A stretch of DNA of 64,000 nucleotides from Clitoria ternatea (lineage: Eukaryota; Streptophyta; Magnoliopsida; Fabales; Fabaceae), in the NCBI GenBank assembly GCA_037962975.1, contig CM075671.1:41812501-41876500 (forward strand), written 5' to 3'. Of the stretch, positions 1-12,408 are shown one piece after another; within the stretch, counting starts at the first letter, position 1; every line of letters starts with the position of its first letter. Made by a program: the position numbers and the translations under genes. The notes under the pieces were generated by a model. It was not told where the DNA came from. It was given only the letters and a program-made list of their open reading frames with translations, and ran no database searches.

Positions 1-181
1 CCGACACCTATATTTTAATCGGGCATAAATTTAGCCTGTTCAGCTCCAATAAATTATGAACAGTTCCCAAAAATTTTAATTTAATTATTTCCAATATTTT
101 AGGATATTAATTCACTCACATATAATTATTTGGTATTTATTTCCAATATTTACTCAGTTATATAAAATTAGGGATGTTACA
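1..181 (-). mobile_element. LTR 5'-end fragment (Tekay-like), cut by window edge
   Basis: Read on the minus strand, this piece starts with TGTAACATCCC at 181 and runs AT-rich out of the window. The start and the following stretch resemble the LTR start of element C (TGTAACACCCC followed by a similar AATTTTATA stretch), so I read it as the beginning of a Tekay/Del-type chromovirus LTR. No target-site duplication can be checked because the rest lies outside the window. Confidence 0.55.
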
Positions 182-957
182 CAAATCAAGTCTCGGCCTC
201 TTCAGGAAACATTCCTAAAACGTCGGAACGCGTCACCAGGGACTAACTGTGTTGCCATCGGATACTCTAAGGTATATACACGATCAAACTTAGGCGATAT
301 TGAAGGTTCTGATTGGTCTGATTAGACCTAATCAATTATCCCCGATCCGTTACTGGGAAACCCTACTATGACTAACCACCTTTACAGAGTCACTGGTCTC
401 AGGTCGGGTTACTAGAAAAATTTAACAACTGAGCCCCACGGTATCATACCGTGAAAGCCTTCAATATTTTATTATTAAAATATTAGTACTTACTATAAAT
501 TAATCAAAAACTTAATAAAATATTATTTTAATATTATATATATATATATTTGAATAATTGTAATTATTTATTATAATTATATATTTTAATTACATCTCTA
601 AATATTACTCCTAATTAAATAATTTATCTATACATAGTTACTAATAGAATAATCTAAACAAACAATCAAGATAAATTAAATTATAAACAATCAATTATCA
701 ACACCTATAATATTTTACTAACACTTATACTCATTTCTTACTTTACTCTTTTTCTATTACTCTTTACCTTTTTCATAAATCTCTATCATACTTAACTATT
801 TACTATTACCTCGAATACTCTTTTTCTCATCATTTCTAATTTCTCATAATCACTCGGGATCAGGCCGAAGCCTCAACTTTCACTAAGATACTCACTAGAG
901 CACTCTCACAGATCCTGGGAGTCTAGGCCCTTATTCTAAAAACCAGGGCTGTTACAA
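182..957 (-). other. Non-coding retroelement-derived stretch with a second LTR-start-like end
   Basis: No long ORF. On the minus strand it begins with TGTAACAGCCCTGG at 957, another chromovirus-style LTR start, and its last part (about 240 down to 182) reads as a short frame ending VLGMFPEEAET and a stop just before the LTR start at 181. It may hold the tail of a polyprotein next to an LTR, or be pure LTR. The centre (470-850) is AT-rich and featureless. I could not find matching ends, so the identity is uncertain. Confidence 0.35.
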
Positions 958-1285
958 TGGTCAATGTAGAAATGTATGGCGCTAAGAGCGTATAGGTAAA
1001 AGGATATATTGGAGCCACCTTTAGTTGCTTTAAATTGATTTGGATGAGTTATAATGAATTAAAAAGTATGCAAACTGGAAGGAAATAGAATTATTAAAGT
1101 GGAGAAGATAGAATAACTAATAAATGAATAAATGGGATAATTAAAATAAAGAAGGTAGTATCACTAATAATTAAATAAATGGCAGAGAGGTGTGTTAGTA
1201 TATGATACTAAGAGGATGAAAGTGTACAAGTGATAATATCTCATGTAGAGAATGAGTTGAAATAAACTTGGCACCAGTACCAATA

Positions 1286-1294
1286 GTGTGTATG

Positions 1295-1329
<35 letters not shown>

Positions 1330-1336
1330 ATGTGTA
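1286..1336. repeat. TA/TG microsatellite
   Basis: An uninterrupted run of TA dinucleotides followed by TG dinucleotides. The apparent ORF on the minus strand here, rich in HTHTHT and YIYI, is an artefact of it. Confidence 0.95.
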
Positions 1337-2184
1337 ATGAAGGAATAGGTAAGTGCGATCATTGGAAATTGACAATAGTATGATTGTAAAGTATGAATAA
1401 AGGTCATGAGCTAATGCAAAGCTAAAATGATAATGGATTTTGAATTAATAAGTTAAGGAGCTAAAATAAGGTGGAAAGTATGTTGTTAAAGATGGTGATG
1501 ATACGTATACTTGTGGGCATATAGATAACATAAATATTGTCCATGGTGATGTGATTTCTGTTAATAATTAATGATGAATTGTTAAGAAACATATATATAT
1601 ATATATATTAATTTGATATAACTAAAATCGTGTGGATGTTGATAGTAATGGACAATGTACATTACCCTGAGGACTTAATGAATTGAAAAGGGTATAATGA
1701 GGATGATGATACAGTTATGTATCGGTATGATGTGATTATAGTTTTATGAAATTATGTAATGAATGGCCCTATTTATATGGAATGTAATGACTGAAATGTA
1801 TGTTTATTATTGAGTATTGCTAGAATGATTAGATACCTGGGGCTTGGCAAGTCGGTCGTCCCAATGATGATAATAAATCAGTATTGTGGTGGTATATTAG
1901 CGGGCTTAGTAAATTAGCCGCCCTGTATTATGATCACATGTCAGTTTCTGACATTTATGTATGAGATTGAGGATGTTTTAGCCGTATTGACATACGTAGA
2001 TATTGAACTGTATGCTAATGATGAAGCACCCTAGACACTGTTGAAGGCGGGGAGTGGTCGTCGGTGCGTTGGCACGGTCAAGGAGCGGCTCCTGATAGGC
2101 TTCCAGTGGCGGGATTGTATAGCTATGCTTATGTTTATATATATGATTGATTATGTGATTATATGGTGGAGGACGACCGACTGT

Positions 2185-2189
2185 ATATG
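2185..2189. repeat. Target-site duplication of element A (left)
   Basis: ATATG precedes the left LTR of element A and recurs at 16633-16637 directly after the right LTR. Confidence 0.9.
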
Positions 2190-3761
2190 TGTTGGTGTAT
2201 TTTAAAAGAATCAAGTTTGTATAATACACTCAAAGGAATGTGCCAAGTTTTAAACACAGTAGTTGTAGTTATAAAAGATATCGTTCCCACTAGGGATCAT
2301 CAGCAATTGAAACTTAAAATATTACGGCAGATTAAAACGATTGTTTTCATGGTTTTTGAGTTCAAAATATAAACTGCAATATATGAACGAGTATGCAATG
2401 AAATGAAAGAAGTTTGTCAAGTTGTAAAAACTGGGATTAGGATTCACCGATCTTACCTTCCGATGCACAATGTATATTCATGAAAACGGGGTTTGAACTA
2501 TAATACTTTATGTTACAATCAATGTCATTCGTATCAATTCCTTGACTACGAAATTCATAAGAACAGATTTGATAACGTCAATCCCTTGATCGTTTCAAAT
2601 CCATTCCAGCATTACGACCGATTATTTGGACGTTCAATGCGTTAAATACCATCCCTGGTTATTTACTCATAATGAGCATTTCATTTAGATCTATTTTCAA
2701 AAGTTATTTTCCAACAACAAACGGTAACTTAAATCGAGAATTTGTTGATCAAACAAATCCAAGCAATAAACATGAAACGAAATACCAAGAATCATAGAAC
2801 AAATTTACCCGATTCATGAATATATCATTTATGATCTTCAAGTAAGAAAGACTACATCCAATCCCAAGGAGAGGTTTAGCCACTCATGGTGGTCATTACA
2901 ACTTAGAAAAGATGAAGAAAAAGAGTACAAAGTGTTACTTTTCAAAACTACCCAGCCGCCTCTGAAATAACCCTCTTTATTGCTTATATAAAGCAATACT
3001 CGCTCAAGCGAGTTTAAGTGTCACTCAAGCGACTAGGCTACTTCAACGTGAAGAAAGCTTTTGGTCCTGCTTCACCTGCATGTCTACTCGCTCAGGCGAT
3101 TCACGTTCGCTTAAGCGAATCTTCATATCTGATACTTTATTCCTTTTCGCTTGAGCTGTTTCTTTATCCACTTCAGCGAACCCTTTAAATTTAGGCTCTG
3201 GACGAATTTCGCTTGAGCGAAATCATGTTGCTCAAGTGACCTTTACATTGTTGCATTCTGGAAGAATTTTGCCTGGTTTTTCTATTCAAACGCTTGAGCG
3301 ATGCTTATGTTATTTCATTTTGTACCAATGCCGCTCAAGCGGACTATGTTTCGCTCGGGCGACTTCTTCATTATTCAATACTGGCTTGATTTCGCCTGGG
3401 TAAATGAAGCCTCGCTCCAGCGAGTTTTGACCTGATACTCTTATTTGTTAAAGTCCTGGCTCGCCCAAGCGAGCTCTTCAGTTTAGCCTCAGCGACCATG
3501 ATTCGCTCAAGCGAGATAGCCTCCGCTTGAGTGAATATCACTTGTTTGCTCAACACTTGGTGAATTTTCTTCATTTCTTTTCTTTTCTTCTTTCTTCTTC
3601 ACTTTTTCCTGGAATTGCAACAAAATTAACCAATCAACCTGTACAATGTTCATATCACAATTTATGTTCTATATAGCTTACAAAATTGACAAACATTGCA
3701 CATTATATCCAATTTATGCTTCATTAACCATGCAAAATATATATAAATTGGACATCTATCA
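2190..3761 (-). repeat. Element A 3' LTR
   Basis: On the minus strand it starts TGATAGATGTCC (3761) and ends TACACCAACA (2190). The partner LTR is 13487-16632. It holds about 15 spaced copies of the palindromic motif TCGCTTGAGCGA or close variants between 2998 and 3540, in both orientations by symmetry. A TATATAA-type box lies near 2985-2995. Confidence 0.93.
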
Positions 3762-3774
3762 ACCCTCCCCAACC
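3762..3774 (-). other. Polypurine tract of element A
   Basis: On the minus strand GTTGGGGAGGGT lies directly before the 3' LTR start, the normal place for plus-strand DNA priming in reverse transcription. Confidence 0.85.
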
Positions 3775-5043
3775 TAGAACTTTGCTTGTCCTCAAGCAAA
3801 TGGTCAAGAGAGAGTTTAGTGAAACAAAGATCCTCATTAATCACAGCTGCAAATAAAATGAAGGACAACTTCTCACTATTTACAAATGATAAATCCTCAA
3901 TCATGCTTCACTTCATCTAACCAAATTCTAAGTTTAAAAATATGATACACAATTGCAAGTAACCACTCTGCTGTAAAAACAAGAAATCCTCTCTGTTTAT
4001 ACCTTCCATGTGAGTGTTTGCTCTCTTTATCATTGGTCAAGTGTTATTCAATCATTGCATTTCATTTCACTGCATACGATAACCACTCAAACAAACATGG
4101 ATCAAGAGGTCTTTAATAGGTTGTAACTTGGCCAGGCTTACAAGAAATTTATTGGTTTTTCTTTGGATGCAAAGACATACTAAGGACACTTAAATTTCTT
4201 GGCCTTGGCTTTTTGTTTTGTCATTTTTCTTCATTTAAGCCATTGAACTTTTCTTTATATTCCTCCTTCATTTTGTTTATTCTTTGATATTCCTAGGAGG
4301 ATCTTATTTTGTTTTTCCAAAAAGTTTTCTTTTTGACAGTTACAGCCAAACTCTTCACATACCCTTCTTGAAAAATTGTTCTTGTCCTTAGCATGCATTA
4401 AGGTTGGATTATGTTTTTCATACAAGCATGATCTAAGGTTAAGAAAAGAAACTTTTTGGCTCAATTGGGGTTAAACACAATAATTGGATTGATTACCATT
4501 GAAGGTTGGCTTTTTGGCTCTTGTTTAGACCTATTCTACACAAAGTTTGCCTCTATCCTGTCCATGTTTGACTAAGCAATAATCCTTGCCAGAAATTCAT
4601 GTAATGAAAGATTACACAAAGATCAATGAACTCTCGGTGTTTCAAGTTGCACTATCTCACTGGTTTAATTGTCTAGATTTCTTTATTCTCACAGAAAAGG
4701 GTTCAAGCATTGTGAACTAATTCCTAACTCAAGAATTAGAAAGATTCATTCCATATTCATAAGAATTATCAGAGTTTCCAAAACTAGTCATCCTTCCTTT
4801 TATGCAAGCCTAAGATTAATTCACATCTTTCTTCACTTTTCCATGTCATGAAAACAAAATTTCCGCGCCTAAACATTACAACTAACGTATGCAACAAAAT
4901 TCATTTAGGCGTAAACATGAAAATGTAACTATAAATCATGTGAGATAACCATAAAACGGAAGTATTGAACAATAAGTACTGAATTTAAAGTAACATAAGC
5001 TTAAATAAACTTGACAAAATAAAAAGGAACCACAGCAACATGC
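3775..5043. other. Element A 3' untranslated region
   Basis: Between the env-position ORF and the polypurine tract. AT-rich, with no coding signal or recognisable domain in any frame; the short ORFs here look random. Confidence 0.6.
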
Positions 5044-6417
5044 TCAGTCATGTGATATCACAATATCAGTGACCACTCGATCTAGTTGCTCTTCAAACTC
5101 CTGGTCCTCAGCCTCCTGCTGCTGCTGAGTCTGTGTATCAGCTGCCTGTGACTCTGGTGCTGTGACAGGTACAACTGCTTGTCCTGATGATGTGGATGGT
5201 GGTGGTGGTGGTGCCTCTGGCTCAGCTTCAGCTGCTTGCCTCTCCTTCTCCGGCAGAATGGGACTGTCCCCAGGCCAAGCGACACGTTCCACGAACTGGT
5301 CGGGATGCATAAAAGGGCTTGAAGGATGGCTCCAATAACTGGCTCTGTAATGGTACAGCATGCCTCTGTGAAGAGCGACCTGCTGTCGCTCAATGTGAAG
5401 AAGATGAGCAAGGAGGATAGGATCACATGTAGGTGGTGGTGGTGGCTGGAGAGGTGGTGGAACTAGAGGTGATGATACCACGAGTGGTGGTGGTGATGGA
5501 GACGTCTAGACCTGTGGTGATGGTGTAGGTATCCTGCAATTCAAATCTATGAATTTCCGATCAATGGCTGGTCTAATCGGAGTGATGGGGTGAACATCGA
5601 TCCCATGGACTACACAAAGTCCTGTGATGAATGCAGGGAAACCAAGGCTGCCTTTAGGTTTTGCACCAGCTAATATGGTCTTCGGGTTTTGCTGTGCAAA
5701 CCTAAAGATTTCATCTAAAATTATCTGAGCTAGGTCGACAGACATATTTCGAGAGAGGATGCAGAAGAGAAGCTCACATCTTGGAAGTGGCAAATCAGAT
5801 ACATGGGCATTTGGGATAACATTTGCCAAGAGAAATGCTGTCCACATCCTGGTCAGCATTGTCATATCCTTCCTCAGAAGTCTGGAAGGATGCTGGCTAG
5901 CTCCTCTGTACATGTGATGCCCTGGTAAACAGAGTTTATCTTCAAGCTCCTGTGTCGAGTAGATATGTCGGTTCTTCTTCAAGGTTCCATAGGTGCACAA
6001 ATCTCCATCAGGTAACTGAAGCATATCACCTAAATGTTCGTTGATAGTGTCCCTATCATACGAAATCCAGGTGCCCCAAACCCAAGTCTTCCTTTCTAGA
6101 GTGCCCTCTTTATTCCATGCATTAGCATAGAATTCTTTAACAACCTCTAGGTCGAACTTGTGTCTTGGATTTGCAACTCTTAACCATTTCCTTCTTCTCA
6201 GTAGTTCCAAAAACTCATCACACTCTCCTTCTCTTAAATCAACCTTCCTTTCAGGAATAAAAGTCCAATGGTCAATGTTTTCATGGCGTTGCTTATGCTC
6301 TTTACTCCTGAATTTTGGTTGTTGTTGTGAAGAGCTTCCTTCACCCCTCTTTCTTTTGCCTTTTTCTCTCTCACTATGCCTTGGGGCATCAGCACTTGTT
6401 ACTTTAGTTCTAGCCAT
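5044..6417 (-). pseudogene. Env-position ORF of element A (putative plant transposon protein type)
   Basis: An ORF downstream of integrase, in the slot where Athila elements carry an env-like or unknown gene. The ATG at 6417 follows a strong 3' splice acceptor (pyrimidine tract then CAG, ending at 6419), so it is probably made from a spliced RNA. The basic N-terminus (KGKRKRGEGSSSQQQ) looks like a nuclear signal. The middle, with FYANAW and SYDRDTINEHLG, resembles the domain I know as putative plant transposon protein (recalled, not searched). The C-terminal third is rich in proline, then in Q and E. One TAG at 5506-5508 splits the frame: about 303 codons before it and about 150 after. I see no signal peptide or transmembrane segment, so a true envelope role is unlikely. 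Confidence 0.65.
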
Positions 6418-6440
6418 CCTGAAAAACAAAAAGTGGCAAT
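6418..6440 (-). promoter_or_regulatory. Splice acceptor for the env-position ORF
   Basis: On the minus strand a pyrimidine-rich run (CTTTTTGTTTTTCAG) ends two bases before the ATG at 6417. It would give a subgenomic spliced mRNA, as proposed for other Athila elements. The donor was not identified. Confidence 0.55.
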
Positions 6441-7940
6441 AAAGTTCACAAGGCAGAAAAGCAAAATTGCTCACACCATCTAGCCATAATCTAGTTCATA
6501 ATATTTTCACTGAAAAACAGAGCATGATGAAAGGTTTCAACAGTTATAAAAAAAAACTATTCTATTAATCAAAAACAGAACATGGTCATTTGTTCTTACC
6601 AAGATAGAACCTAATCAGAAACTTTATGTAGTTGCATGCATTATATTCCAGCAGCCACACCAAAATCAAAAACAGAGCATGCTTCTTGCCAATGGTCTCA
6701 CTAATTTATCCTAGGGCATGATTTACATTTTGATACCATTATGCAAAACAAAGATACAAATGTGAAAATCAAACCCTAACTAACATAAAACTGAAATCCT
6801 AACCCACATTGAAGCTTTAAACATAAAAAAAAATGTAAAGAAATTGGGGTGGATAAACAGGTGCATGAGAAGTGAGAAAACTTACTTGAGGATTATGGGA
6901 AAGAAGAGAAAGATGAAAACTTGATGAAGAATAAGGAGGAAGAAGCCTCTAGAAACCTTTCAAAATCAAAGATAGAAGTGAGAGGAGTTCGGAAGCGGAG
7001 AGGTTTTAAAAGAGAAGAAGAATTTTATAACTGAAGAGTGACTTGGTTGTGCCTTTTAAAAGACCATAACCGCTTAAATTCGCTCACGCGAGATTAAATC
7101 GCTACAGTGAATATTAAGTTTCAATCTCTAATTTCGCTCAATTTTGGTTCGCTGTAGCGAAATCTAAGTGAAAAGATACCTGATGCTCCCAAAAATTCTC
7201 TCGCTTGAATTAAATAAGTTTCGCTTAGGCGGATAGGTATATATTAGACACTGGACAAATTTCGCTAGGGTGAAATAAAGGGCGCTTAAGCGAGTCTTTA
7301 AAATTTCCTTTCTGGACAAAAATCGCTTGAGCGCGTGATAATCGCTTGGGCGATTTTGTTCCAGTGTTTCATTGAAAATATCTCGCTTGAGCGGGAGTTA
7401 ATTCGCCTGAGCAAGAATTGCAGAAAATGGAATTTTTTCAAATTTATGAAAATTCTACAAAATTCGCTTGAGCGGGTTTTAATTCGCTGGAGCGAATATT
7501 GTCCAGTGGCTATTTCTTTGTTCTTGGCCTGAGCGAAAAGTAATATTTTTGAAGCGAAAGTGACATTCGCTTAAGCCAAGAGTTAGTTGCTTAGGCGAAA
7601 TCTGTCCAGTATCAAAATTGAAGTTTTTTGTTTAAGCGACTTTGAGCGAATGTGGGTATTTGGCTTATTCGCTCGAGCGAAATGGTATCGCTTGAGCGAA
7701 TTTCCTCATACTTGAAAATTTAAATCTTCCACTTGTATTTTCTTCAAAAACTCATCTCATCATTCCATCCTTTGGTTTCTTTTCTCTTCTAACTCACTTA
7801 TAAAGCACATCATACAAAAGTATTCACACAACTACACAACTACAAGTTATAACAAAACAAAACAACAACAAATCAAACATACTGGGTTGCCTCCCAGTTA
7901 GCGCTTGTTTAACGTCGTTAGCTCGACGCCTGATTGATTT
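6441..7940. other. Non-coding spacer between pol and env-position ORF, with motif cluster
   Basis: No coding signal. From 7078 to about 7690 it carries roughly 20 spaced copies of TTCGCTTGAGCGAA or variants (for example TCGCTTGGGCGAT, TCGCTGGAGCGAA), the same motif as in the LTRs of A, B and C. 6475-7070 is AT-rich and plain. Confidence 0.7.
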
Positions 7941-9233
7941 TTATTCTTCAATAAAGTGGATCAGCATATCTAGCTTTTCCACTCCGCCACCCATATATGG
8001 TTTGAGTCTTTGTCCATTAACTGTCCAGGTTCTATCAGATTTAGGATCTTGCAACTCAACAGTACCATATGATTTGACTTCTTTAACAAGGAAAGGTCCA
8101 GACCATTTTGATTTTAGCTTTCCTGGAAAAAGTTTTAGCCTTGAATTGAATAAAAGAACTGATTGTCCTGGGTAGAAGCTTTTTGCTAAAATCTTTTTAT
8201 CATGGTAGGCTTTCATTCTGTCTTTATAAATTCTTGATGATTCATAAGCTTCTCGCCTCCATTCTCCCAGTTTTTCCAACTGAATCTTTCTTTCCTTTGT
8301 TGATGCTTCAGGATCAAAATTGAGCAACTTCATTGCCCAATAGGCCTTATGTTCTAGTTCCACAGGTAAATGACAGCTCTTTCCGTAGACTAATTGGTAG
8401 GGTGAGAACCCTGTTGGAGCTTTAAAAGCTGTTCTGTACGCCCACAAAGCGTCATTCAACTTTAAAGACCAATCTTTTCTGCTTTGGGAAACTATCTTTT
8501 CCAGAATTCTTTTGATTTCCTTGTTAGACACTTCTACTTGGCCATTGGCTTGTGGATGGTAGGGAGAAGTCACCTTATGCCTGACACCATAATGTTCTAA
8601 ACAATTTTGAAGTTGTGTGTTGCAAAAGTGAGATCCTCCACCACTTATCAGAACTCGGGGAGTACCAAATCTGCTGAAAATATTTTTCTTCAAAAATTTG
8701 ATTACAGTTTTGGTATCTGCCTTTGCACAAGCCATTGCTTCGACCCATTTCAAAACATAATCAACAGCTACCAGGATGTATTCATTGGAAAGTGATGATG
8801 GTAATGGTCCAACAAAATCTATGCCCCAACAATCAAAAACCTCTACTTCTAAGATAGTTATTAGTGGCATTTCGTTCCTCCTTGAAATACTTCCACTTCT
8901 CTGACATGTATCACAGTTCTGCACAAAAGAGTTAGCATCTTTAAATAAAGAGGGCCAGAAAAAACCTGATTGTAGGATCTTGGCAGCGGTCCTTTCCCCA
9001 TTGAAATGTCCTCCATATGCTGAACTATGGCAGTGCCACAGAATACTCCTGACTTCTTGTTCAGATACACATCTTCTCAAAATATTATCTGATCCTAGCT
9101 TAAATAAGTAAGGATCATCCCAAATAAATTGTTGTGCATCCTTCAGAAGTTTCTTCTTTTGCTGCCATGTAAAATCTTCAGGAATCACTCCGGTAGCCTT
9201 GAAATAAGCCATGTCGGCAAACCATGGCCTCTC
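7941..9233 (-). pseudogene. Element A integrase
   Basis: Integrase part of pol. The ORF opens in frame after a stop at 9234-9236. The N-terminal zinc finger is visible (H and H in WHCHSSAYGGH, then CDTCQ). The catalytic core has the first Asp in WGIDFVGP and the Glu in NGQVEVSN, but the second Asp is changed to Gly (SGGGSH, codon at 8640-8642), where element B has SDGGSH. This alone should abolish strand transfer. The C-terminal part, with LFNSRLKLFPGKLKSKWSGP, matches the usual Athila end. It stops at TAA 7941-7943. Confidence 0.9.
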
Positions 9234-9831
9234 CTAAATCAATAACAGCCTTTCATCTGGAAATTCTTCTGGAATTTCAGGCTGTATCTTTGTAACTTCA
9301 TCATTAATTAGTCTGGACAAATGATCTGCAATGTGATTTTCACTACCTTTTTTGTCAAGAATGGTTAAATCAAACTCTTGTAGCAGCAAAATCCACCTAA
9401 TTAATCTTGGCTTGGAATCAGATTTATTCATCAAGTACTTGATTGCTACATGATCTATAAAAAACTATAACTCGTGCACCAATTAAGTATGATCTGAATT
9501 TTTCAAGCCCATACACAACAGCTAGTAATTCTTTTTCAGTAGTGGCATAATTAATTTGAGCTTCATTCAAAACTTTACTAGCGTAATGTATTGGATGAAA
9601 AATTCTGGATTTTCTTTATCCTAACACTGCACCTATTGCATAATCACTTGCATCACACATGATTTCAAAATCAAGATTCTAATCGGGTGCAACTATGACA
9701 AGTGCAGTAGTTAGTTTTTCCTTCAACATTTGAAAAGCAAGCAGACATGATTTATCAAATTGAAAAGAGTTATCTTTTTACAGCAGATTACTCAAAGGTT
9801 TAGCAATTTTCAAAAAATCTTTTATAAACCT
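9234..9831 (-). pseudogene. Element A RNase H
   Basis: RNase H part of pol, in pieces. The Asp of MCDASD, the Glu in EKELLAVVYGLEKF and the region of the third Asp (DHVAIKYL) can be read, but across stops (TAA in LLxKDN, TAG in APDxNLDFE, TAA in GxRK, and a stop at 9234) and a one-base insertion in a T run near 9462-9470. Most stops are explained by C-to-T or G-to-A changes of Gln or Trp codons. Frame before and after is shared with RT and IN. Confidence 0.8.
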
Positions 9832-10911
9832 TCAGTAATATCCTGCATGACCTAGAAAACTCCTGACACCTTTGACATTTATTGGTGGGGGTAATTTTTC
9901 AATAACTTCAACTTTTGCCCTGTCCACCTCAATGCCTTTGTTTGAAATGGTGTAACTCAACACTATGCCTTCAGTTACCATAAAGTGACATTTTTCCCAA
10001 TTGAGCATTAAATTGGTTTCTACACACCTTTTCAACACAGTATCAAGGTTTTCTAAACAAGAATGAAATGATTTACCAAAGACGGAGAAGTCATCCATGA
10101 AGACTTCTATGCATTTTTCCACAAGGTCTGAAAAAATTGCCAGCATGCATCGTTGAAAAGTGGCTGGAGCATTACATAGTCCAAAAGGCATCTTTTGATA
10201 TGCAAAAACACCAAAAGGGCAAGTAAATGCTGTTTTCTCCTGGTCTTCTGGAGCCACTGCTATTTGATTATAGCCTGAGTATCCATCCAGAAAACAATAA
10301 TAAGCTTGTCCCACCAATCTTTCCAGCATTTGGTCCATGAATGGCAATGGAAAATGATCTTTCCTTGTTGCTTGGTTGAGCTTTCGATAGTCTATGCATA
10401 TTCTCCATCCCGTTACTGTTCTGGTTGGAATTAACTCATTATTTTTATTCCTCACCACCGTCATGCCACCCTTCTTTGGTACCACTTGAATTGGGCTCAC
10501 CCATGTACTATCTGAAATAGGGTAGATCATTCCGGCTTCAAGTAACTTCAGCACCTCTTTCTTCATGACCTCTTTCATGATTAGATTTAACCGTCTTTGA
10601 GGTTGAGCTACTAGTTTGTATTCCTGCTCCATAAAAATATGATGCATACAATACGATGGACTGATGCCTTTCAAATCACTTAGTTTCCAACCAATAGCTT
10701 GCTCATTCTTTTTCAGAATTTCAATCAGCTTTTCTTCTTCATCTTTCAACAAAGTACTGCTGATTATTACTGGTTTATTACCTTGGTCATCTAAAAAGAC
10801 ATATTTCAAATTTGGAGGTAATTCTTTCAATTCTAACTTATGAACCTCAGGACTTTGTTTTTCATCCAGTTCTTCCACTTTGCTTTCCTCGCCTGTTATC
10901 ACCTTACCGGC
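9832..10911 (-). pseudogene. Element A reverse transcriptase
   Basis: RT domain: PISDSTWVSPIQVVPKKGG, then GWRICIDYRKLN, HFPLPFMDQML, the primer-grip-type FLDGYSGYNQI, MPFGLCNAPATFQR and the catalytic box FMDD at about residues 268-271 of this ORF. The end has LGHAGYY followed by a TGA at 9832-9834, where related elements have Arg (CGA to TGA). Upstream it shares the frame of the protease ORF across a TAA at 10912-10914. It synthesises cDNA from the element RNA in virus-like particles. Confidence 0.9.
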
Positions 10912-12408
10912 TTAAAGACTTTGCAAAACCTCTTGCACTTCATTCATCTCCATATTATTAAAACTCTCAACAGCATTCACTAGAGCCTTTTCAAGAGGGC
11001 TTGAATTATTCATCTTGTGAAGCTGTTTTGAAATTGTCTCCTCTTCCGTATCAATTTTGAAGCAACTCTGCTTGTCTGCAGGATATTTCATGGCTTCAAA
11101 AACATCAAAATTGACTTCCTCGTCTTGGACTTTTACTTTTAATTTCCCATCATCAACATCTATGATAACTTTTGCAGTTTTCATAAATGGTCGTCCCAAG
11201 ATCAAAGGTACTTTGGAATCTTCTTCCATATCCATGATCACAAAATCTACTGGAAACACGAATTTGTCTACTTTCACTAGAACATCTTCTGCAACTCCAT
11301 ATGGGAATTTCATTGATCTATCAGCTAATTGGAGAGTCATTCTAGTTGGTCGAATTTCCAGATCACCAATTCTCTTCAACATAGATAATGGCATCAGATT
11401 AATGCTTGCTCCTAGGTCGAGTAATGCTTTTCCTACTGGCAGACTACCAATGGTGACAGGAATTGTAAAGCTTCCCGGATCTTTGGTCTTCTGCGGTAAT
11501 GCTTTTTGAATTATAGCACTACACCCGGCCTCTAATTCTACTGTCTCCTCAGAAAATCTTCTTTTCTTTGTCAGTAAATCCTTCATAAATTTTGCATAAG
11601 TAGGCATCTGCTCCATGGCCTCCATGAATGGCACATTGATCTGTAATCTCTTGAATATGTCCATAAACCTAGCAAACTGCCTCTCTTTATCCCGCTTTGA
11701 AGGGTTTTTGGGACAAGGCATGCTTTTCAGCTGTGGTATACCTTCATCCACCTTCACCTTTCCTTTCTCTACATCACTCTTTTTATCTTTCTCCTTTTCT
11801 TTTTCTTTATTTACAGTCTTACTCTTTTCATTCTCATCTTTTTCTCTATTTTTTTCTTTTTCTTTTTCTTTCAAAAATCTTTCTTCTTCCTTTTCTTTTT
11901 CACCCAACTCTACACCTGTGGTTTTTCCACTTCTGGTCATCACTGCCTGACATTGCTCCTTAGGATTCGCTTCAGTGTTGGCTCCATATTGAGGTCTTTT
12001 TTGTTCTGCCATTTGATGGGCGAGCTGTCCAACCTGAGTCTCTAGATTCCTAATGGAAGCTTCTGTGTTCTTCTGATTTGTTAGAGAAGCCTGCATGAAC
12101 TTGTCCAATGTATCTTCCAATCTTGTTGTCTTTTCCATCAGAGATGGTCCTTGTTGGTTGGCCTGTGGTCTGTTGAATGTGCTAGCCTCTTGCCTCCAAC
12201 CTTGGCCTTGATTTTCATTGTTCCTCCATCCTTGAAATGGTTGATTAGTAAAATTGGAATTAAAATTATTTTGTCTACCTTGATTGTTCATGTAATGGAC
12301 AGCTTCTTCCTGCAACCCACAATGTCTATTTGGATGGTCACCTCCACAAAAATCACATCTTGCATTCATTTGTTGCTGAGGTTGTGCAGATTGAACTGAG
12401 TGCAATTA
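10912..12408 (-). pseudogene. Element A gag C-terminus and aspartic protease
   Basis: In frame with gag upstream and RT downstream. It begins with a zinc knuckle CDFCGGDHPNRHC (C-x2-C-x3-H-x4-C), followed by an N/Q-rich stretch, a coiled-coil-like segment (TTRLEDTLDKFMQASL), then a long K/E repeat (residues 165-220), and the protease with SFTIPVTIG and the active site LLDLGASIN near residue 330. DLGAS in place of DTGAS is normal in Athila-like proteases. LILGRPFMKTA is the flap-side motif. Bounded by TAA at 12406-12408 and TAA at 10912-10914. Confidence 0.9.

Larger units (their letters stand above)
958..2189 (-). mobile_element. Long LTR-like region, left part (split by element A)
   Basis: A non-coding stretch that continues after element A at 16638; the two sides share the ATATG target duplication of A. 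It has the look of a long chromovirus LTR: no ORF, AT-rich blocks, and a GC-richer block (1838-2100) with GGGCTTGGCAAGTCGGTCG-like text. The continuation ends at 18550 with an LTR terminus (TGTGACGTCC on the minus strand). The left limit is unclear. Confidence 0.45.

Noticed and set aside
1195..1407. 70-codon minus-strand ORF
   Set aside because: Translation of the TA/TG microsatellite.
11057..11963. Plus-strand ORFs of 88-150 codons opposite gag-protease of A
   Set aside because: Antisense shadows of the real frame; the F/S-rich text is the complement of the lysine/glutamate run.
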